From contig NZ_CP133262.1 of NCBI RefSeq assembly GCF_030915405.1, positions 1,178,001 to 1,242,000 on the forward strand: a stretch of DNA of 64,000 bases. Reading direction: 5' to 3'. The notes below the pieces were generated by a model. That model was not told the DNA's origin, did no database searches, and saw only the letters and a program-made list of their open reading frames with translations. Position 1 is the first letter of the stretch. Each line of letters begins with the position of its first letter. The translations under genes and the position numbers were made by a program. This DNA comes from Neobacillus nitrireducens. GTDB taxonomy: Bacteria > Bacillota > Bacilli > Bacillales > Cytobacillaceae. Positions 27,294-37,102 of this stretch are shown in pieces.

Positions 27294-28076
27294 TTATTCT
27301 CCCCTGTAAATTGGGGCGCGTTTCTCCTTAAAAGCCTGTAATCCTTCTAAACGATCCTTTGTTGGCATCGTCACTTCATAGGCATTTTGTTCAATCGCAA
27401 GACCTGTATTTATATCGACATCATAGCCTTTATCGATAGCGAACTTTGCTTGCGTAACGGCAATCGGGCCATTCCGAACAATTTGTCCCGCGATTTCTAA
27501 TGCTTTATCCATTAAGCTTGCAACAGGGACCGTATACTCTACTAAACCAATCTCAAGGGCTTCGTTTGCCTCAATACGTCTGGCAGTGAAAATCAGCTCT
27601 TTGGCACGTCCCTTTCCTACTAATCTTGCTAAACGCTGTGTTCCGCCTGCACCTGGTATAATTCCCAATGAAGTTTCCGTTAGTCCGAGTTTCGCAGTTT
27701 CAGAGGCAATACGGATATCACAAGCGAGCGCTAGTTCAGTTCCTCCGCCAAATGCAACGCCGTTCACCGCCGCTATGACCGGTTGGGGTAATAATTCGAA
27801 AGAATTGATCGTATCACGGATTAAGGTAACTGTTTTCCTCACCTGAACCGGATCCATTCCAGCTCGTTCCTTTAAATCAGCGCCCGCACAAAAAGCCTTC
27901 TCCCCTGTCCCGGTAATGACGATACAGCGGACGGATCGATCATATTTACAGGTAAGGATGGCGTCCTTGAGCCCCTCTAACATCTGTATAGATAAAGCAT
28001 TAGCTGCTTCCGGCCTATTTAAAGTAATCAGAACGATTCCGTTTTCTAACTTGTTAACTACTATAGTATTAGTCAT
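27294..28076 (-). CDS. Enoyl-CoA hydratase, likely methylglutaconyl-CoA hydratase (YngF-like)
   Basis: Crotonase-fold enzyme expected to hydrate 3-methylglutaconyl-CoA to HMG-CoA. The ATG at 28076 is chosen (GAAAGGTGAG ahead), giving 260 residues, the same as B. subtilis YngF; the frame runs 30 codons further up into the lyase gene but lacks a binding site there. Motifs: ITGTGEKAFCAGADLKE (first oxyanion residue) and AVNGVAFGGGTELALACD with the second oxyanion hole, then SLGIIPGAGGTQRLARLVG, whose glutamate position in the family is replaced by a glycine-rich stretch. Confidence 0.85.
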   Translation of the reverse strand: MTNTIVVNKLENGIVLITLNRPEAANALSIQMLEGLKDAILTCKYDRSVRCIVITGTGEKAFCAGADLKERAGMDPVQVRKTVTLIRDTINSFELLPQPVIAAVNGVAFGGGTELALACDIRIASETAKLGLTETSLGIIPGAGGTQRLARLVGKGRAKELIFTARRIEANEALEIGLVEYTVPVASLMDKALEIAGQIVRNGPIAVTQAKFAIDKGYDVDINTGLAIEQNAYEVTMPTKDRLEGLQAFKEKRAPIYRGE

Positions 28077-28089
28077 GATCTCACCTTTC

Positions 28090-29016
28090 TCACACGGTAT
28101 TTCCAAGCTTTCCACCCAGCAAGGAGCTGACGGCTTGAAAACTTTTACTAGGTAAAGGCCTGCCAAGCTTCTCCTGAATGAATTGGGATGCAGAAGTCAG
28201 CTTTTGCTGATCAGCTCCCGTGTGAATTCCCATCCCGTGAAGCATATAAAGTAAATCGTCTGTTGCAACGTTACCAGATGCACCGGGGGCATAAGGACAT
28301 CCTCCTAAGCCGCCAAGCGAAGAGTCAAAAATGGTAATTCCCATCTCTAACGATACTAAGATGTTAGCCAAAGCCGTTCCTCTTGTATCATGAAAATGCA
28401 TGGCTAATCTATCAGCCGGAAATCTCTTTAGTAACACTTCTAACACTTCTTGAACTTGCTTTGGATTTGCCACACCGATCGTATCCCCGAGAGACAGTTC
28501 TGCAATCCCCATGTCAAATAATGTTTCGGATACTCTTATGACCGCATCGATATCAACATTCCCCTCATAAGGACAGCCAAAAACAGTCGAAACATAGCCT
28601 CTGCTTAATTTTCCGGCTGATATGGTTTCTCTGACCAAGTCTTTTAACACAGGGAAAGTCGCTCCAATTGTTTTATTAATATTTTTTAAGTTATGTGTTT
28701 CACTTGCCGACATAAACACGGCCACTTCATCAATGTTCGCTTTAAATGCCTGTTCCAAACCTTGAAGGTTTGGAACGAGTGCTGTATAGGTGACACCGGG
28801 CACTTTAGTAATGCCAGCAGCCACGGCAACGGCATCTGAAAGTGCAGGAATCCATTTGGGATTAACAAAAGAAGTAATCTCCAGGTGTTTTAGCCCACAT
28901 TCTGATAATTGATTAATCCAAGTAATTTTGTCTTCTGTTGAAATGAAAGCTTTTTCATTTTGCAATCCATCACGAGGACCAACCTCTTTAATCGTTACAC
29001 TCTTCGGCCACTTCAT
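28090..29016 (-). CDS. Hydroxymethylglutaryl-CoA lyase (YngG-like)
   Basis: Cleaves HMG-CoA to acetoacetate and acetyl-CoA, the last common step of leucine catabolism. It has 308 residues and a TIM barrel. Motifs seen: KEVGPRDGLQNEKAFIST at the start (Arg-Asp catalytic pair and divalent metal ligand), MHFHDTRGTALANILVS (metal-binding HxH), and the signature GLGGCPYAPGASGNVATDDL with the catalytic cysteine. It sits between the biotin carrier and the hydratase. Confidence 0.92.
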   Translation of the reverse strand: MKWPKSVTIKEVGPRDGLQNEKAFISTEDKITWINQLSECGLKHLEITSFVNPKWIPALSDAVAVAAGITKVPGVTYTALVPNLQGLEQAFKANIDEVAVFMSASETHNLKNINKTIGATFPVLKDLVRETISAGKLSRGYVSTVFGCPYEGNVDIDAVIRVSETLFDMGIAELSLGDTIGVANPKQVQEVLEVLLKRFPADRLAMHFHDTRGTALANILVSLEMGITIFDSSLGGLGGCPYAPGASGNVATDDLLYMLHGMGIHTGADQQKLTSASQFIQEKLGRPLPSKSFQAVSSLLGGKLGNTV

Positions 29017-29048
29017 TGTTCCATCTCCTTTACACCCTTATTCAGGCT

Positions 29049-29261
29049 CTATTCAACTACTACAATGACGTCGCCTTCATTAACAAAGTCGCCTTCATTC
29101 ACTTTCACTTCTTTCACCGTTCCATCGAGTTCAGCTGCAATTGGAATTTCCATTTTCATTGATTCTAAAATCACTACATCTTGACCCTCTTCTACCTGGT
29201 CCCCAGCTTTAACTAATATCTTCCATACATTACCTGCCATGCTTGCCAATACTTCACTCAT
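29049..29261 (-). CDS. Biotin/lipoyl attachment carrier protein (YngHB-like)
   Basis: A 70-residue stand-alone biotin carrier domain. The biotinylated lysine is in ILESMKMEIPI (K37 or so), framed by symmetric beta strands GNVWKILVKAGDQVEEG and GTVKEVKVNEGDFVNEG. It serves the carboxylase made with the neighbouring biotin carboxylase and carboxyltransferase genes, instead of the usual fused biotin domain. Confidence 0.92.
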   Translation of the reverse strand: MSEVLASMAGNVWKILVKAGDQVEEGQDVVILESMKMEIPIAAELDGTVKEVKVNEGDFVNEGDVIVVVE

Positions 29262-29272
29262 GATTATTCCTC

Positions 29273-30634
29273 CTATTTAACGTTATTTGCTTTTTTAGAT
29301 TTTAAATACTTGTTAACAAAGTCTGTTGTGATATCACCTGAATGGAATGCCGGATGGGCAATCACCTCTTGCAGCATTGGGATATTTGTTTTAATACCTT
29401 CAATATGATAATCCACTAATGCTTCTTGCAGACGAATGATTGCCTCTTCCCGATTGCTGCCCTTGACAATAAGTTTAGCAATCATTGGATCATAAAAAGG
29501 TGTGACTACGGATTGACCGTGAATCGCTAATTCATGGCGAACTCCAGGTCCGTTCGGCAACTCTAATTTTGTTATTTTTCCGGGTGAAGGGAAAAATGTT
29601 TTCGGGTCTTCCGCATAAATTCTAACCTCAATGGCATGACCGTCGCGTTTAACTTCTGCTTGAGAAAATTCCAGAGCTTCACCTGCAGCAATTTGCAATT
29701 GTTTTTCAACCAAGTCCAACCCTGTAATTTCTTCCGTAACCGGATGTTCCACTTGTAAACGGGTATTCATTTCAAGAAAATAGAAATTTTGCTCTTCATC
29801 CACTAAGAACTCGATGGTGCCCGCATTTTTATACCCAATGGATTTGGCCGCTTTTACGGCAGCCTCCCCCATCTTGGTACGAGTTTTTTCAGTAATAAAT
29901 GAGGATGGGGCTTCCTCTACGACTTTTTGATGTCGGCGCTGGATTGAACATTCACGTTCCCAAAGATACACGGTATTTCCAAAACAATCTGCCAAGATTT
30001 GAATCTCAATATGCCTTGGATTTTCAACAAACTTTTCAATATACATCGCTCCATCGCCGAAGAAATCAGTTGCCCGCTTTTGATTCCCCGCGAAAGCTTT
30101 TCGGATTTCATCTCCGTTATGGACCACCTGCATTCCAATTCCTCCACCCCCAGCGGAAGCTTTTAGCATAACGGGATAACCAATGCGATCCGCCGCTTCT
30201 ACTGCTTCCTCTTCATCTGCCAGTGGGTAGGTAATCCCCGGAACGACAGGAACACCAGCTTCCTCCATTGCTTTGCGAGATTCAATCTTACTTCCCATTT
30301 TGGAAATAACCTCTGGGGAAGGTCCAATGAAGATAAGGCCAGCTTCCTCACACCGGCGGGCAAAGTCCGTATTTTCGGACAACAAGCCATATCCCGGATG
30401 GATTGCCTCCGCTCCCGAAATTTGAGCGACCTCGAGAATTTTATTGATATTTAAATAGCTTTCAGCTACACGGGGACCGCCAATTAAATAGGCCTCATCT
30501 GCCATTTTCACATGGGGAGCATCCGCATCTGCTTCTGAGTAAACTCCAATGGTTGTAATCCCCAAGGCCTTGCATGTACGGATTACACGGACAGCAATTT
30601 CGCCGCGATTAGCTATTAATACTTTTTTAAACAT
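29273..30634 (-). CDS. Biotin carboxylase subunit (AccC family)
   Basis: ATP-grasp enzyme that carboxylates biotin on the carrier protein. It has 453 residues: KVLIANRGEIAVRVIRTCKALG at the start, the ATP-binding glycine loop KASAGGGGIGMQVV, the RRHQKVVEEAPS active-site stretch, and EMNTRLQVEHPVTEE with the metal/bicarbonate residues. The protein is a paralogue of the fatty acid synthesis AccC; its cluster position marks it as part of methylcrotonyl-CoA carboxylase. Confidence 0.9.
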   Translation of the reverse strand: MFKKVLIANRGEIAVRVIRTCKALGITTIGVYSEADADAPHVKMADEAYLIGGPRVAESYLNINKILEVAQISGAEAIHPGYGLLSENTDFARRCEEAGLIFIGPSPEVISKMGSKIESRKAMEEAGVPVVPGITYPLADEEEAVEAADRIGYPVMLKASAGGGGIGMQVVHNGDEIRKAFAGNQKRATDFFGDGAMYIEKFVENPRHIEIQILADCFGNTVYLWERECSIQRRHQKVVEEAPSSFITEKTRTKMGEAAVKAAKSIGYKNAGTIEFLVDEEQNFYFLEMNTRLQVEHPVTEEITGLDLVEKQLQIAAGEALEFSQAEVKRDGHAIEVRIYAEDPKTFFPSPGKITKLELPNGPGVRHELAIHGQSVVTPFYDPMIAKLIVKGSNREEAIIRLQEALVDYHIEGIKTNIPMLQEVIAHPAFHSGDITTDFVNKYLKSKKANNVK

Positions 30635-30762
30635 GACTTTCCACCCTTTCTATCCTTTATTTAAGAAGGTTAAAACTCATCAGCATCAGCTAAACTTTGA
30701 TAATAAAGGAGATATGTAAATATTTAAGTCTATCTTTAACTCCTAATCTACTAATATGGAAC

Positions 30763-30798
30763 CAGTCATTTGTCGATTACCTTCCTGACAAATGACTG
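30763..30798 (-). terminator. Hairpin between the acyl-CoA synthetase and biotin carboxylase genes
   Basis: A perfect 12 bp stem CAGTCATTTGTC / GACAAATGACTG with a 12 nt loop. The sequence after it on the minus strand has only short T runs, so it may be a partial terminator or mRNA processing/stability element that splits the cluster into an upstream pair and the downstream operon. Confidence 0.6.
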
Positions 30799-30812
30799 TC
30801 TCTAATTAATAA

Positions 30813-32780
30813 CTATTTAACAGTTGATTTTTCCGCAACTATTTTTTGTATTTGTGCAACGGTTGTCGGGTCTTCTAGTCCTGTAATATCACCGGTAACC
30901 TTACCTGATACAACAATTTCCTTTAATAAGCGGCGCATAATTTTTCCACTGACTGTTTTCGGGAGCATATCTGTAAAAATAATTGATTTTGGAGTGGCAA
31001 TCTTACCAATTTGTTGAATGATCCGATTATTTATTTGTTGTTTTAATTCTGCTGTTCCGTTATAGCCATCAGCCAGACGGACAAATACGAGCGGAACCTC
31101 TCCTTTAATTTCATCAGGGATTCCAATAATTGCAGTCTCAGAAACTCCTTCACATTCAAGTGCAGCACTTTCCATTTCCATTGTACTCAAGCGGTGCCCG
31201 GCTACATTAAACGCGTCATCTGAACGGCCAACTACCCATAAATATCCATCATCATCTATTAATGCCAGGTCGCTGGCATAATAGCAGCCATCCACTTGGC
31301 TATAATAGGATGCGTAATACCTTTCCGGTTCTTTCCAGAGTGTTCGGCATAACATTGGAAATGGTTTTCTAATCACCAGGTTTCCTAAGGTGCCGGGTCT
31401 AACCGAATTGCCTTCTGCGTCAACGATATCCATAACTGCACCTAAAAAGGCCGTTCCTGAGGATCCCGGTTTCATCGGTGTCAGCCAAGCTGCCCCAGCT
31501 AGAGGCGAACCCGCTGTTTCGGTTTGCCCCCAAGTATTATTGATATATACCTTTTTCTTTCCTAAAACTTCATAGGTCCAATGCCACGTCTCTGGATCGA
31601 AGGGTTCTCCAACAAGGGAAATAACATCGAGGCAAGATAAATCAAATTTCTCTAATGTTTTTTCTCCCATACTTTTTAACATTCTTAAAGCTGTTGGGGC
31701 TGTAAACAGTTTATTCACCCTGTATTTTTCAATGATTTGATAAAAACGGTCTTTTGTTGGATAATCAACAGCTCCTTCAAAGACAACGGTTGTTACACCA
31801 TTCGCTAAGGCACCTGTAATTCCCCATATATGCATGGTTAACCAGCCGATATCCGCGGTACACCAGAAAACATCGTCCTGATGGTGATCCATATGATACT
31901 TGGCATATGTGTAATTCTGTGTGACAAAAGCCATGCCGGAATGCACGACACCTTTTGGTTTACCTGTCGTCCCACTTGTATAAAAGACAATACCGCTCTC
32001 ATTCGCTTCAATTCGATCAGGTTCACAAACGATACTTGCCGCTTTAGTCTGCTCATGCCACCAGTAATCCCGGCCCTCTTTCATTTGAACCTCTGAACCT
32101 AAGCGGTCGACAACAATGACGGCTTCGATAGATGGGATAGATGGAACAACCTGATCCACTTTTTCTTTTAAAGGGATGAATTTACCCCGGCGTTCCGTTG
32201 CATCCGCAGTGATCAATACCTTTGGCTCAAAATTGATGAGTCGGTCTGTCAATGATTTTTCTGAATAACCGGAGAAAATGGTATTGTAAATCGCACCAAT
32301 TCGGAAACAAGCTAAAACAGAAATAAAGGCTTCGGCCAGATTCGGAAGAAAAATGGCAACACAATCACCTTTTTTTACACCAAAGGATTTAAGAACATTC
32401 GCAAACCGATTAACTTCAGCAAGAAGCATATTATATGTGTAAAATTTGGTGTCCCCGTTTTCACCCTCCCAAATGAGCGCGGTCCGGTTTCCTGCCCCAT
32501 TTTCTATATGGCGATCAAGTAAATTTACACTTGGGTTACTAATGCCGCCGGAAAAAAAGCGAAAATCGGGGAGCTGTCCACTAATGGTTTCATCCCATGG
32601 TTCATACCAAACAAGTTCACGGGCTGCACTGTCCCAAAATTTAGCCGGTTCTTCTTGTGATTGTTTAAGAAGTTCTTGAAATGCTTCGCTGCTTCCAATA
32701 GAGGTTGAACGTACTTTTTCTTCGTTTGGATAAATAAGTTTACTATTTGAAACGACTTGTAAAATTCCACTAATATCCAT
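30813..32780 (-). CDS. Short-chain acyl-CoA synthetase (acetyl-CoA synthetase family)
   Basis: Activates a short carboxylic acid to its CoA ester through an acyl-adenylate. It has 655 residues, full length for the ACS family. Motifs: the P-loop IVFYTSGTTGKPKGVVHS, ADIGWLTMHIWGITG, the adenylate-binding NNTWGQTETAG (family W-x-Q-T-E), and the C-terminal SGKIMRRLLKEI with the acetylated lysine context PKTVSGKIMRR. Acetate, propionate, isovalerate and acetoacetate are possible substrates; the cluster suggests a leucine-related or branched acid. It forms a pair with the dehydrogenase upstream. Confidence 0.85.
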   Translation of the reverse strand: MDISGILQVVSNSKLIYPNEEKVRSTSIGSSEAFQELLKQSQEEPAKFWDSAARELVWYEPWDETISGQLPDFRFFSGGISNPSVNLLDRHIENGAGNRTALIWEGENGDTKFYTYNMLLAEVNRFANVLKSFGVKKGDCVAIFLPNLAEAFISVLACFRIGAIYNTIFSGYSEKSLTDRLINFEPKVLITADATERRGKFIPLKEKVDQVVPSIPSIEAVIVVDRLGSEVQMKEGRDYWWHEQTKAASIVCEPDRIEANESGIVFYTSGTTGKPKGVVHSGMAFVTQNYTYAKYHMDHHQDDVFWCTADIGWLTMHIWGITGALANGVTTVVFEGAVDYPTKDRFYQIIEKYRVNKLFTAPTALRMLKSMGEKTLEKFDLSCLDVISLVGEPFDPETWHWTYEVLGKKKVYINNTWGQTETAGSPLAGAAWLTPMKPGSSGTAFLGAVMDIVDAEGNSVRPGTLGNLVIRKPFPMLCRTLWKEPERYYASYYSQVDGCYYASDLALIDDDGYLWVVGRSDDAFNVAGHRLSTMEMESAALECEGVSETAIIGIPDEIKGEVPLVFVRLADGYNGTAELKQQINNRIIQQIGKIATPKSIIFTDMLPKTVSGKIMRRLLKEIVVSGKVTGDITGLEDPTTVAQIQKIVAEKSTVK

Positions 32781-32824
32781 GTAATGGCTCCTTTAACAAT
32801 TTTTTTAATTACTATTAAAATTCA

Positions 32825-33964
32825 TTAACATCCAATTTGTTTGGCTATGACCATTCGTTGAACTTCAGATGTTCCTTCACCAATTTCCAAGAGTTTTGCA
32901 TCACGGAAGAATCGTTCCACTTGATATTCCTTCATATATCCATAACCGCCATGAATTTGAACGGCTTGATCACATGCTCGCATGCACATCTCCGAAGCAA
33001 ATAATTTTGCATATGCCGCTTCCTTTTTAAAGGATCTTCCTTGATCCTTTAACCAAGCTGCTTTAAAAACCATATTTCGTGCTAATTCAATATTCATAGC
33101 GATGTCCGCTAATTTAAATTGGATGGCCTGGAAATTGGATAAACTTTTTCCAAACTGTTTTCTTTCTTTTGCATATTGAAGAGCCTTTTCATAGGCTCCT
33201 TGTGCAATACCTACAGCCATCGCAGCGATTCCAATTCTTCCGCCATCAAGAGTAGCCAAAAATTGCTTGTAACCGTTTCCATCCGTTCCCAACAGATTTT
33301 CTTTTGGAACTCTTACATTCTCCATGATAAGTTCTGTGGTATTTGAGGCATGCAGACCCATTTTTTCGTAGTTGTCGATGACAGTGAATCCCGGAGCATT
33401 TGTAGGAACAATAAATGCGCTGATTCCGTTGATTCCTTTTGAGCGGTCTGTAACCGCTGTCACTGCAAGGTGATTGGCATAGCTTGCATTTGTAATAAAA
33501 CATTTGGAGCCATTAATGACCCACTCATCTCCATCAAGAACTGCTGTTGTTTGGGTTCCACTTGCATCAGATCCTGCATTTGGCTCAGTCAATCCAAATG
33601 CTCCAAGAGACTCTCCCGTACAAATGGGCGTTAAATACTTCTCTTTTTGCTCATGTGTACCAAATAAATTAAGAGGTGCTCCTCCTAATGAAATATGTGC
33701 TGAATATGTAATGCCTGTTGATGCACAAACACGACTAAGTTCTTCCACGACAATCGCAAAGCTAATCGTGTCGGCTTCACCTCCACCGTATTGTTCAGGA
33801 AATGGCAGGCCCATGATCCCTAACTCTGCTAATTTTGCAAACACTTCCTTAGGGAATTCCCCCGTTCGATCACGTTCATCCGCTCCAGGAGCAACTTCTG
33901 CATCAGCAAAATCTCGAACTAACTTGCGGATCATCTCTTGTTCTTTCGTTAAATCAAAATTCAT
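32825..33964 (-). CDS. Acyl-CoA dehydrogenase, likely isovaleryl-CoA dehydrogenase (YngJ-like)
   Basis: FAD enzyme that oxidises an acyl-CoA and hands electrons to ETF. It has 379 residues. Motifs: GLTEPNAGSDASGTQT, CFITNASYAN, RKQFGKSLSNFQAIQFKLAD, and the end signature QIHGGYGYMKEYQVERFFRDAK followed by EIGEGTSEVQRMVIAKQI. The usual catalytic glutamate position of straight-chain enzymes (near 365 in EGTSE) is present; in true isovaleryl-CoA dehydrogenases the base lies elsewhere, so the substrate is inferred from context. First gene of the cluster. Confidence 0.88.
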   Translation of the reverse strand: MNFDLTKEQEMIRKLVRDFADAEVAPGADERDRTGEFPKEVFAKLAELGIMGLPFPEQYGGGEADTISFAIVVEELSRVCASTGITYSAHISLGGAPLNLFGTHEQKEKYLTPICTGESLGAFGLTEPNAGSDASGTQTTAVLDGDEWVINGSKCFITNASYANHLAVTAVTDRSKGINGISAFIVPTNAPGFTVIDNYEKMGLHASNTTELIMENVRVPKENLLGTDGNGYKQFLATLDGGRIGIAAMAVGIAQGAYEKALQYAKERKQFGKSLSNFQAIQFKLADIAMNIELARNMVFKAAWLKDQGRSFKKEAAYAKLFASEMCMRACDQAVQIHGGYGYMKEYQVERFFRDAKLLEIGEGTSEVQRMVIAKQIGC

Positions 33965-34116
33965 TTATCTACATCCCCTTTCTTAATATTCTGATTTGTT
34001 TTTTGAGCAAAAAAAATTAATCCTTCACTACCTATCTATAAGATGAACTCCTTTCATTATTTTCAAAACTTTCTTATAATAAGAATATAATCATTATGAG
34101 TATTAAGCTATGTATA

Positions 34117-34160
34117 TTTTCATGAATATAATTATGAAAAATTTGTGTCTTTTACACAAA
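34117..34160. promoter_or_regulatory. Two inverted repeats between the leucine cluster and its regulator
   Basis: TTTTCAT-N10-ATGAAAA (34117-34140) and TTTGTGT-CTTTT-ACACAAA (34142-34160) lie back to back in the 244-base divergent region. Both have perfect 7 bp arms. They are good candidates for binding sites of the GAF/PucR-type regulator encoded next to them. Confidence 0.5.
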
Positions 34161-34208
34161 AATACAAATTGGATGAAATGTGTAGTCTTAGAGAAAGGAT
34201 GATGACAG

Positions 34209-36041
34209 ATGCAAGATACCTTAACTCATCGGCAATTAAAGTCCTTAATCCATGTGTCGAACGTGATCAATTCCAAATTAGATATTGATACCATCTTTGA
34301 TTCCATCATGAATGAAACGATATCTGTCGTTGAAGCGGCTGGAGGGGGCTCTATCTGGATTTTTGACAAAAACCAGAATCGACTCATCGCCAAATCTGCT
34401 CAAGGATTATTTTATCCACATATATTTAGGCAAATTAAACTAGTTAGTGGTGAATCTATGACTGGGATGTCTTTTGCAGCCAAAAAATGCCTCATTTTTT
34501 GGAATGAAGTAGAAATTAAACAAGCACTTTCAACATTAACTCCAGGTAACAGAGATTTATTAGATCAGTCTATTCCAAGTAATTTCCATTTTACATCTGT
34601 CATTTCTTCACCTATATTACAAAACGGAAAATGTATTGGCGTGATTACATTGGACTCTTTTGAACAATCGTTGCAGTTTAAGCAAGAGGATATTAATCTA
34701 TTGGAAGCGATCGGCCACCAAGCAGCAGTCGCCTTGGAAAAATCCATTCTTTATAATGAGAAGGAAAAAATGGTTCAGAAACTTTCACATTCCATCGAAA
34801 TACATAGAAACCTGGCCAATCTCGTTGTAAATGGAGAAGGAATTCAATCGATTATGGATTATATACATAAAACAATCGGACAACAGATGTTTCTCTTTGA
34901 TGAAATAGGGGAACTTAGGGCATCTGCCTGCTATTCCTCCTTTTCAGATGAAATGACCGAGTTTATGAAAGCGTATGCAAAACAAATTATCCTAACACTT
35001 GAAAACTCACATACCGTTTCCGAAATATCATTAAATGATGAAACGTATCAATTAGTTGTATTACCACTTGGATCCAAATTAAAGTCTTTAGGGGGGCTAA
35101 TCCTCCTATCAAAACAAAAAATGAATGAGGTGGATATCGCTGCTCTTGAACATGCCTGTACAGTCATTTCACTTGAACTGGGAAAAGAACAGGCCGTTTT
35201 TGAATCACAGCAGCGTTTAAGAGGGGAATTCGTGACCAAGCTTTTTTCTGGACAGATCGATGAAGCACTCATTCAGAAAGCAAAAAATTTAAATTTTGAC
35301 CCTAACCGAAACTATGTTGCTATACTTATTAATTTTGAGGATAAGTTCAACGAGAACAAGGTGATTGCCAATCACTTGATAAGGAATTTACTCCATATGG
35401 CCAATTCATTCCTCGGGAGGAACTCGCAAGTAATGGCCGTAAGGGATGAAAATCAAATAGTCGCCCTTTTATCCTTGCCTTCAAGGGTCTCTTCTTCCAA
35501 GATTTTTGCCGAAATAAAAGAACTTGCAAAAAATTTACAGAATGAAATTACTAATAAATATAAAGAGATAGACGTATCCATTGGGATTGGAAGAATTAAG
35601 CAAGGGCTTATTTTTGTCCACGAATCATTTGTAGAAGCGACAAAGTGCATAAAGTTTCTCAAAAACTATCGATTCGATCATAGAGTCCTTAGTTATACAG
35701 ACCTTGGCGTCCAGAGGTTTATTTTACAAAATTCAAAAGAAGAATTGATCGATTTTATCCATGAAGTATTAGGTCCCTTAATTGAATATGAAAAAACTAG
35801 AAAAGGCGAACTGTTAAGCACGCTTATTGTTTATTTGGACCAAAATCAAAACATAAAGAAAACCGCTGATTCCTTACATATTCACACCAATACCTTAAGC
35901 TATCGTTTAAAGCGAATTGAGGAAATTCTATTAACGGACTTGAATGATAGTCAACCATTATTTAATATCCATTTAGCCATCAATATTTATCAATATATAA
36001 AAGAGAAAGATACAGATATATTACAGTTAAGCAAAAACTAA
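34209..36041 (+). CDS. GAF-domain PucR/CdaR-type transcriptional regulator
   Basis: A 610-residue regulator. An N-terminal GAF domain (about 15-175, sequence TIFDSIMNETISVVEAAGGG through INLLEAIGHQAAVALEKS) should sense a small molecule. A central region (about 190-460) has a GGDEF-like PucR middle part (IDVSIGIGRIKQGLIFVHES). The C-terminus is a PucR-type helix-turn-helix (NIKKTADSLHIHTNTLSYRLKRIEEIL, about 550-577). Such proteins activate catabolic operons on sensing the substrate. It is divergent from the leucine/isovalerate cluster, with inverted repeats between, so it is the probable regulator of that cluster. Confidence 0.85.
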   Translation: MQDTLTHRQLKSLIHVSNVINSKLDIDTIFDSIMNETISVVEAAGGGSIWIFDKNQNRLIAKSAQGLFYPHIFRQIKLVSGESMTGMSFAAKKCLIFWNEVEIKQALSTLTPGNRDLLDQSIPSNFHFTSVISSPILQNGKCIGVITLDSFEQSLQFKQEDINLLEAIGHQAAVALEKSILYNEKEKMVQKLSHSIEIHRNLANLVVNGEGIQSIMDYIHKTIGQQMFLFDEIGELRASACYSSFSDEMTEFMKAYAKQIILTLENSHTVSEISLNDETYQLVVLPLGSKLKSLGGLILLSKQKMNEVDIAALEHACTVISLELGKEQAVFESQQRLRGEFVTKLFSGQIDEALIQKAKNLNFDPNRNYVAILINFEDKFNENKVIANHLIRNLLHMANSFLGRNSQVMAVRDENQIVALLSLPSRVSSSKIFAEIKELAKNLQNEITNKYKEIDVSIGIGRIKQGLIFVHESFVEATKCIKFLKNYRFDHRVLSYTDLGVQRFILQNSKEELIDFIHEVLGPLIEYEKTRKGELLSTLIVYLDQNQNIKKTADSLHIHTNTLSYRLKRIEEILLTDLNDSQPLFNIHLAINIYQYIKEKDTDILQLSKN

Positions 36042-36046
36042 AACCA

Positions 36047-36092
36047 AGGGACACGGTTCTCCCAGCCTTTTGGCCGGGAGAATCATGTCCCT
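36047..36092. terminator. Long bidirectional terminator
   Basis: AGGGACA-x3-TTCTCCC pairs with GGGAGAA-x3-TGTCCCT around a 12 nt loop. T-rich sequence follows. It is shared by the convergent genes at 36041 and 36101. Confidence 0.75.
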
Positions 36093-36100
36093 CTGGTATT

Positions 36101-36805
36101 TTATTCAACATCTGTAGGTGATGTAAGTTTATCTTCGTATTTATCTACAAAAAGGTTACCACCGCTATTGACTACAGCATAATAAATTTCTTCTATCCGC
36201 AAATTTCTTCTTTTGAATTCAGCTTCAATCCACTCACGGCTATAGATGCCGGAAGCGTTCTTTTCGATGATTTTCCCGTCCATTACTAGTTCAACCGGCA
36301 ATGACTCTGATGAATTGGGTATATTGAAATCTTTTTTAATTACATTTTGAAACGGTACCTTTTTAAGAATGGATAATTCCCCGTTTACTTCCAGCATTGC
36401 GTATTCCACTTCAGCTATATTAAAGATTTCCTTTTCCCTCAAGAGCTGATTAAGGTCATCAATCGAGAACTTTACTTTTTTCATATTCTTGTCTAATAAT
36501 TTTCCTTTTTCTATTAGCACGGTAGGTCTACCTGATAGCCACTTTCTAAAAACCCGACTCCTAGAAGATAACACCATGAACAAATAAAAAATTAAAACTA
36601 ATACAAGAAATGAAATAAACATTTCTTTGAACTTTAAATTCGTATCAAACCCCATGTTAGCTATATAGGAACCAATCGTTACAGATAAGGCAAAGCCATA
36701 GTGGTTTTTATGAGAGTTAATATGCTTTCCTATTGCCAGAGTAACGAGTATTAAAATCATAAAGCTGCCAACAGTTCTAAGAACCGGTATAAGTATTTCT
36801 TCCAT
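36101..36805 (-). CDS. DUF421 membrane protein (YetF/YrbG family)
   Basis: About 234 residues. Three N-terminal membrane helices (about 8-25, 35-50, 57-80) precede the DUF421 soluble domain, with the typical GRPTVLIEKGKLLDKNMKKV and ELVMDGKIIEKN-type segments. In B. subtilis members (YetF, YdfS, YkjA) are spore- or membrane-related with no firm function. ATG 36805 is chosen because CAGGAG precedes it by 7 bases; an upstream in-frame start has none. Confidence 0.82.
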   Translation of the reverse strand: MEEILIPVLRTVGSFMILILVTLAIGKHINSHKNHYGFALSVTIGSYIANMGFDTNLKFKEMFISFLVLVLIFYLFMVLSSRSRVFRKWLSGRPTVLIEKGKLLDKNMKKVKFSIDDLNQLLREKEIFNIAEVEYAMLEVNGELSILKKVPFQNVIKKDFNIPNSSESLPVELVMDGKIIEKNASGIYSREWIEAEFKRRNLRIEEIYYAVVNSGGNLFVDKYEDKLTSPTDVE

Positions 36806-37102
36806 TAAAAACTCCTGTTTACAAATATTAATTTTAACGATATTGACCAAAGATATATCCCCTTGTAATTTATTTATCTTTCCAATTAGCTATTTTATTT
36901 ATCCATCTACCAAATTTCCGATAAATACATTTTGTATTTTTACAAATTCTTTAATTAAATTGTCTTAAGTTTTATGATGTTTGTCCAGACCACTCTTGTC
37001 TTATGACAATATAATAAATTGTACGTATCAGTTAATTTAAAATAAAACTGGTTAAGTGAATCCTTCATTAAAAATATCAGTAAAGATAGGATGACCAAGC
37101 TT

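Noticed and set aside
27294..28166. Longer start for the enoyl-CoA hydratase
   Set aside because: The extra 30 codons overlap the lyase gene, lack a binding site and have no counterpart in YngF, which has 260 residues.
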